Position numbers and translations under genes: made by a program. Of a stretch of DNA of 64,000 bases, positions 60,874 through 64,000 are shown piece after piece. Numbering within the stretch: the first letter of the stretch is position 1; the number at the start of each line of letters is the position of its first letter. The stretch covers positions 248,001 to 312,000 of the forward strand of contig NZ_JAFKCW010000003.1 in NCBI RefSeq assembly GCF_017254835.1, read 5' to 3'. This DNA comes from Algoriphagus aestuariicola (lineage in GTDB: Bacteria; Bacteroidota; Bacteroidia; Cytophagales; Cyclobacteriaceae). The notes beneath the pieces were generated by a model. It saw only the letters and a list, made by a program, of their open reading frames with translations, searched no databases and was not told the origin of the DNA.

Positions 60874-61511
60874 TCTTTTACTCGAAACAGGTAAGCCAAA
60901 GTAAACTCCAGATTGGTGGAATTCATGTCATAAATCCTGTCCTGAGATTCGGGATTGGTAAAATCGTAGGCAAATCGGACTTCGCCCGAGATGGTACTTT
61001 TACCAAACAGTTTCGAAATCCCCGCTCCCGCCGTGAGGCCGTACATGAATTTGTTTGGATTATCGCCCGCTCCGCCATAAGTCGGCAATTCCGGTGGCGT
61101 GGCACCAGAATACTGTCTTTCGATATCTTCAGCTTTTACCAAATACCCCAGATGTGGCCCCATCTTGACCTGAAATCTGCCTGACCTTCCTGCAAAAAAG
61201 CTCGCAAGAAACGGAACTTTGAGATAGGTCAATTCGGTATGGTTTAGCTCTTCCTCGGCGTTAAACTGCCGAAAACCGAGCGTAAGCTGCTGAAGGTTTA
61301 GCTCGACTCCCGCGTTTTTAGAGCTAAAATACTCGACGACGAAAGAGAATGTCGGAGCCCCGATGCCATCTACCGTAGTGCTTCGAGTCGATGCTGTTCC
61401 CTGATAGCTATAGGAGGAAGTCGCGTATCCCCCTCTAATCCCGACACTGAGCTGGGCAAAAGCCCCAATGGGCAACGCAAGCAATAGCAGGGAAACCAAG
61501 ATTTTATTCAT
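60864..61511 (-). CDS. PorT-family outer-membrane barrel protein
   Basis: 215 residues from the ATG at 61511, where a signal peptide begins (ending GAFAQ). The mature protein has the alternating strands of an eight-stranded barrel, with LSVGIRGGYATSS at the N-terminus and LEFTLAYLFRVKEWK at the end, as in the PorT/OmpA-like beta-barrel family of Bacteroidota. It lies 33 bases downstream of the large plug-domain gene on the same strand, so the two may form an operon. Function unknown. Confidence 0.75.
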   Translation of the reverse strand: MNKILVSLLLLALPIGAFAQLSVGIRGGYATSSYSYQGTASTRSTTVDGIGAPTFSFVVEYFSSKNAGVELNLQQLTLGFRQFNAEEELNHTELTYLKVPFLASFFAGRSGRFQVKMGPHLGYLVKAEDIERQYSGATPPELPTYGGAGDNPNKFMYGLTAGAGISKLFGKSTISGEVRFAYDFTNPESQDRIYDMNSTNLEFTLAYLFRVKEWK

Positions 61512-61543
61512 GTTCAAAAATAACGGAATTCGACCAACCTGAG

Positions 61544-64000
61544 CTATTTCTGGTTGAGGATAAAGGTGCCGCTGACGATTTCCCCGTCAGTTCCCAGTCC
61601 TCTGAGCTCCACTACCACCGGCCCTGCGGAGTCGTTGGTATAAAAAGATACCGTCACCTCCCCCTTTTCGTCCGAAACTAAGTAGGGGTTCCAATACAAG
61701 GTCTGTCGATCGTCTTTTTCCACGGTCTCAGTCAGCTGACCATAGTCTAGAACTACAAAATTCCCCTGTGGCTGATAGCCTTGAACCACAAACTCTTTGA
61801 TCCCTGGCATGCCAGACAAGTCATCCGAATCCAACTTGTCCTTGGTGTATACGGCAATCACTCCATTTCTACCTTGATCTCCCAGCATAGGAGACATCCT
61901 CGTCACCACTTCTACCCGATCTATGTCAAAGGGATTGATTCCTCTCAAATTGTCTGCAGCGGTAGCCCCACCGGCAGCGCCTAGTATACTCCCGTTGAGC
62001 ATCACTAGAGGCTCCATGGAAGAGCCTCCGGAAGTGGCCCCTCCACGGATGCGGATCTGCTGCTGCCCCGTCGCTCCCACTGTTGTCACCCGCATGCTAG
62101 GTACATTTCCAGAGAGGCTGTTCACCAAATCAGAGTTGACACCAGTCTTGGTTAGATCTTCGCCTTTGACCACAAAGTCGGGACTGCCATAGATTGCGGG
62201 CGTCTCTCTGGCGGTTGTAGCATCGGATGTACCGGACTCCAATTCGGGATCAGTTTCAACGCTGCGGACCGGAGTCGCTAGGATGGTAATTTTCGGGAAA
62301 AATGCATCTGATGGCAAGGAGATGGGAGCCTTGAGCGGAACATCAATCGAAACATTCAGCGGCTTCCCCTTCTTGTCCAAAGCCGAAAACGCCAAGCGCA
62401 TCGGCCCATAAAACTCCATGTCGTCCAATACAAAAGATCCGTCGCTAGCGGACTCCAAGTCAATCGTTCCCTGAAAGTCATTGACAAAAGCGGTCACCGC
62501 AGCAGCGGCACTTTTTCCTTTTTCATCCGTCACTTTGCCGTCGAGTCTGAGACTCTTCTCAATGGGATAGGAAAAACGCTCCAAACCTAATTCATCAGAA
62601 ACATGCAGCATGTCCAGCGCATCGCCCATCTCCACCCCCCTCTTGATCGGCACCAGCTGTCTGGCATCATATACGCCAAGTGAGAATGTGGCAGGAATAG
62701 GCGCCTTATCCTTGTCACTTACTTTTACGGCCAGTGTCACCTTTTCCCTCGTCCCAAAGCTCTCTTTGTCAGCCCGGAGTTCAACACCCATATTAGGCCA
62801 ATCGCCCACCGCTTCTTCGGGTGAAATCCTTTTATAGGGGTCCAGTATCGTAAGCGTTTGCAAAAAGTACTGACTAGGGCCATAGTTACGCATCCAATTG
62901 GTGTAGGCACGCAGAAAATACTTCTCCCCCGCCATAGAATCCGGCAGATAGAAATCCCCGACCACGATGCCGTCTCTAATCGGGAACTTCTTTTCTATGA
63001 CCAGAACTCTATCCTGGCTGATGACTTCCACATACAGCACCCGGCTGAGCTCGTCTCGCAGATAGGGATTGCCATAAGCAAAATATCCCTTGAAAAAAAC
63101 CTGGTCTCCCGCGTAGTAGTAGGGCTTGTCCGTATGCAGGTAGACTTTTTCTTGGTAGTTTTTAGCAGTTTTCGCCAAATCTTGGAGCTGAATCGCCTTG
63201 GTCGCGTCATAGTCTAAAGGCAACAGGTTGGAAATCCGCTTTCTATCCATATCGCCCGAAAAAACCAAATCCTGGGGATTCATCACCGCCCCATTCTCCC
63301 TCACCCGCACTTTACCACCATTTACCTCCAGCCAAGAGATGGGGTATGGAGCATCCTTGTAGGTATTGGCTTGGGAATAGCCCTTCTGATAGTGGATTTC
63401 GATTCGGCCTTTGAGATTGATGAAAGATTCATCAGGCGTATTGGCCGGAGTGACCAAAGGGTCGGATTTGTAAGCCACCACCGACTTTCCCAGCTCGTTT
63501 GCAAAGATGTCGGATCGCATGTTCATGCTGGCAGAGCCACCTGCCTTGTCCCCATAGAGATAAAAACCTTCGCGCTCCTGCGTCCCCTGAATGATTGCCC
63601 GAAACATGTTCATCGGTGACTTGCGGTAGACCTCGGCACGGTTCTTTTCCCAAGCGGACTTTTGGGCATCCGTACCCGGCTCCATTTCCTCAAACCTCGC
63701 CGCTCCCGCGATTCGGAAGCTAGTGGGAGAATCGAAAAATTCGTTGAGATTAAACGTGATTTTGTAGCCCAGAAAGCGATTCTCGATCTCCAAAGGCTGA
63801 TCGGCTTTCGCGGTAAATGCCCCTTTTTCACTGGAAGCAGGAAAATCTATCACCCAGGGATTCAAGATCTGGGTCTGAGCAGCGGCTTCATCTATGCCTA
63901 TGAAGAGATTTTGAAACTTGCGCAGGTCGCGCTCCCAGTTTTTGTCGCGGGATGCCTGGATCTCCACATCGCTGAGTTCTTGTGCAAAGGGCTTTAGAGC
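61544..64000 (-). CDS. Large exported MG2/carboxypeptidase-regulatory/TonB-plug protein, N-terminus cut by window edge
   Basis: The frame is open from the stop at 61544 to the window edge, giving at least 818 residues. The visible part starts with a segment resembling Bacteroidota carboxypeptidase-regulatory proteins (FQNLFIGIDE, NRFLGYKITFNL). An alpha-2-macroglobulin MG2-like domain follows (YLHTDKPYYYAGDQVFFKGY). A carboxypeptidase-regulatory-like fold comes next (LDGKVTDEKGKSAAAAV). After that is a TonB-receptor plug-like domain (FVVKGEDLTKTG to DQGRNGVIAVYTK). A last segment resembles macroglobulin C-terminal strands (LYWNPYLVSDEKGEVTVSF). There is no TonB beta-barrel. It is probably periplasmic or surface-exposed; its partner is unknown. 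Confidence 0.78.
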   Translation of the reverse strand, partial: ALKPFAQELSDVEIQASRDKNWERDLRKFQNLFIGIDEAAAQTQILNPWVIDFPASSEKGAFTAKADQPLEIENRFLGYKITFNLNEFFDSPTSFRIAGAARFEEMEPGTDAQKSAWEKNRAEVYRKSPMNMFRAIIQGTQEREGFYLYGDKAGGSASMNMRSDIFANELGKSVVAYKSDPLVTPANTPDESFINLKGRIEIHYQKGYSQANTYKDAPYPISWLEVNGGKVRVRENGAVMNPQDLVFSGDMDRKRISNLLPLDYDATKAIQLQDLAKTAKNYQEKVYLHTDKPYYYAGDQVFFKGYFAYGNPYLRDELSRVLYVEVISQDRVLVIEKKFPIRDGIVVGDFYLPDSMAGEKYFLRAYTNWMRNYGPSQYFLQTLTILDPYKRISPEEAVGDWPNMGVELRADKESFGTREKVTLAVKVSDKDKAPIPATFSLGVYDARQLVPIKRGVEMGDALDMLHVSDELGLERFSYPIEKSLRLDGKVTDEKGKSAAAAVTAFVNDFQGTIDLESASDGSFVLDDMEFYGPMRLAFSALDKKGKPLNVSIDVPLKAPISLPSDAFFPKITILATPVRSVETDPELESGTSDATTARETPAIYGSPDFVVKGEDLTKTGVNSDLVNSLSGNVPSMRVTTVGATGQQQIRIRGGATSGGSSMEPLVMLNGSILGAAGGATAADNLRGINPFDIDRVEVVTRMSPMLGDQGRNGVIAVYTKDKLDSDDLSGMPGIKEFVVQGYQPQGNFVVLDYGQLTETVEKDDRQTLYWNPYLVSDEKGEVTVSFYTNDSAGPVVVELRGLGTDGEIVSGTFILNQK

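Noticed and set aside
1-64000. CRISPR arrays, tRNA, rRNA or intact insertion sequences
   Set aside because: No regularly spaced direct repeats, no tRNA-like cloverleaf and no transposase were found by eye. A dedicated search (tRNAscan-SE, CRISPR finder, ISfinder) would be needed to be certain.

Overview
The window looks like chromosomal DNA from a free-living member of the Bacteroidota, most likely order Cytophagales (a Cyclobacteriaceae/Algoriphagus-type genus is my inference). The signs are a gldD gliding lipoprotein, a BatD protein, a CarB without its C-terminal allosteric domain, an ABC permease fused to an M1 peptidase, small PorT-like outer-membrane barrels, and TAnnTTTG-like -7 promoter elements. 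No rRNA, tRNA, CRISPR array, intact insertion sequence or prophage was seen. Most of the window is ordinary, fairly GC-balanced housekeeping DNA. Two places are clearly AT-richer: about 5.4-7.3 kb (sulfotransferase island) and 60.3-60.9 kb (HEAT-repeat gene).

Layout. 0-5.4 kb: an alkylation-repair pair (Ada-like AraC/methyltransferase followed by a 2OG-Fe(II) oxygenase cut by the window edge), carB with a small membrane protein, and a cytoplasmic-looking M23 peptidase homologue. 5.4-9.9 kb: a gene-poor AT-rich stretch with a lone sulfotransferase, then a secreted heparinase II/III-type lyase and a DUF1801 protein. 10-15 kb: a small cysteine-rich protein, a XerD-type recombinase, an ECF sigma factor operon (sigma, small membrane protein, Spy-like protein with a plug-like tail) and a secreted DUF885 peptidase. 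15-20.6 kb: an ABC ATPase with a permease-aminopeptidase fusion, and two small envelope proteins.

20.7-26.7 kb is a complete trans-4-hydroxy-L-proline catabolic cluster: an AraC regulator divergent from a DapA-family deaminase, an alpha-ketoglutarate-semialdehyde-type dehydrogenase, a 4-hydroxyproline epimerase with both catalytic cysteines, and a D-amino-acid dehydrogenase. Together they can convert hydroxyproline to 2-oxoglutarate. 26.7-38.8 kb is an exopolysaccharide locus: a divergent pyruvyltransferase, then a flippase, five glycosyltransferases, an O-antigen polymerase/ligase, a secreted parallel beta-helix protein and a polyprenyl-phosphate sugar transferase. Several genes are joined by ATGA overlaps. 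No Wza/Wzc-type export gene lies in the window.

38.8-64 kb mixes housekeeping and envelope genes: a secreted DinB-fold protein, gldD, a sodium:solute symporter divergent from a NahK-like sugar kinase, recG, lysC, ribH, a TPR membrane protein, pdhA, recF, a sugar nucleotidyltransferase, a PII-ammonium transporter pair, batD-aroC-DAACS symporter, an aminotransferase with aroQ, a HEAT-repeat protein overlapping a barrel protein, and a large MG2/carboxypeptidase-regulatory/TonB-plug protein running off the right edge. Genes are often separated by clear stem-loop terminators.

The most unusual items are two proteins carrying TonB-receptor plug-like segments without any barrel (12.4 kb and 61.5 kb), the beta-helix protein embedded in the glycosyltransferase operon, and the 79-residue protein with a duplicated four-cysteine motif. 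None is proven to be a new system from sequence alone.
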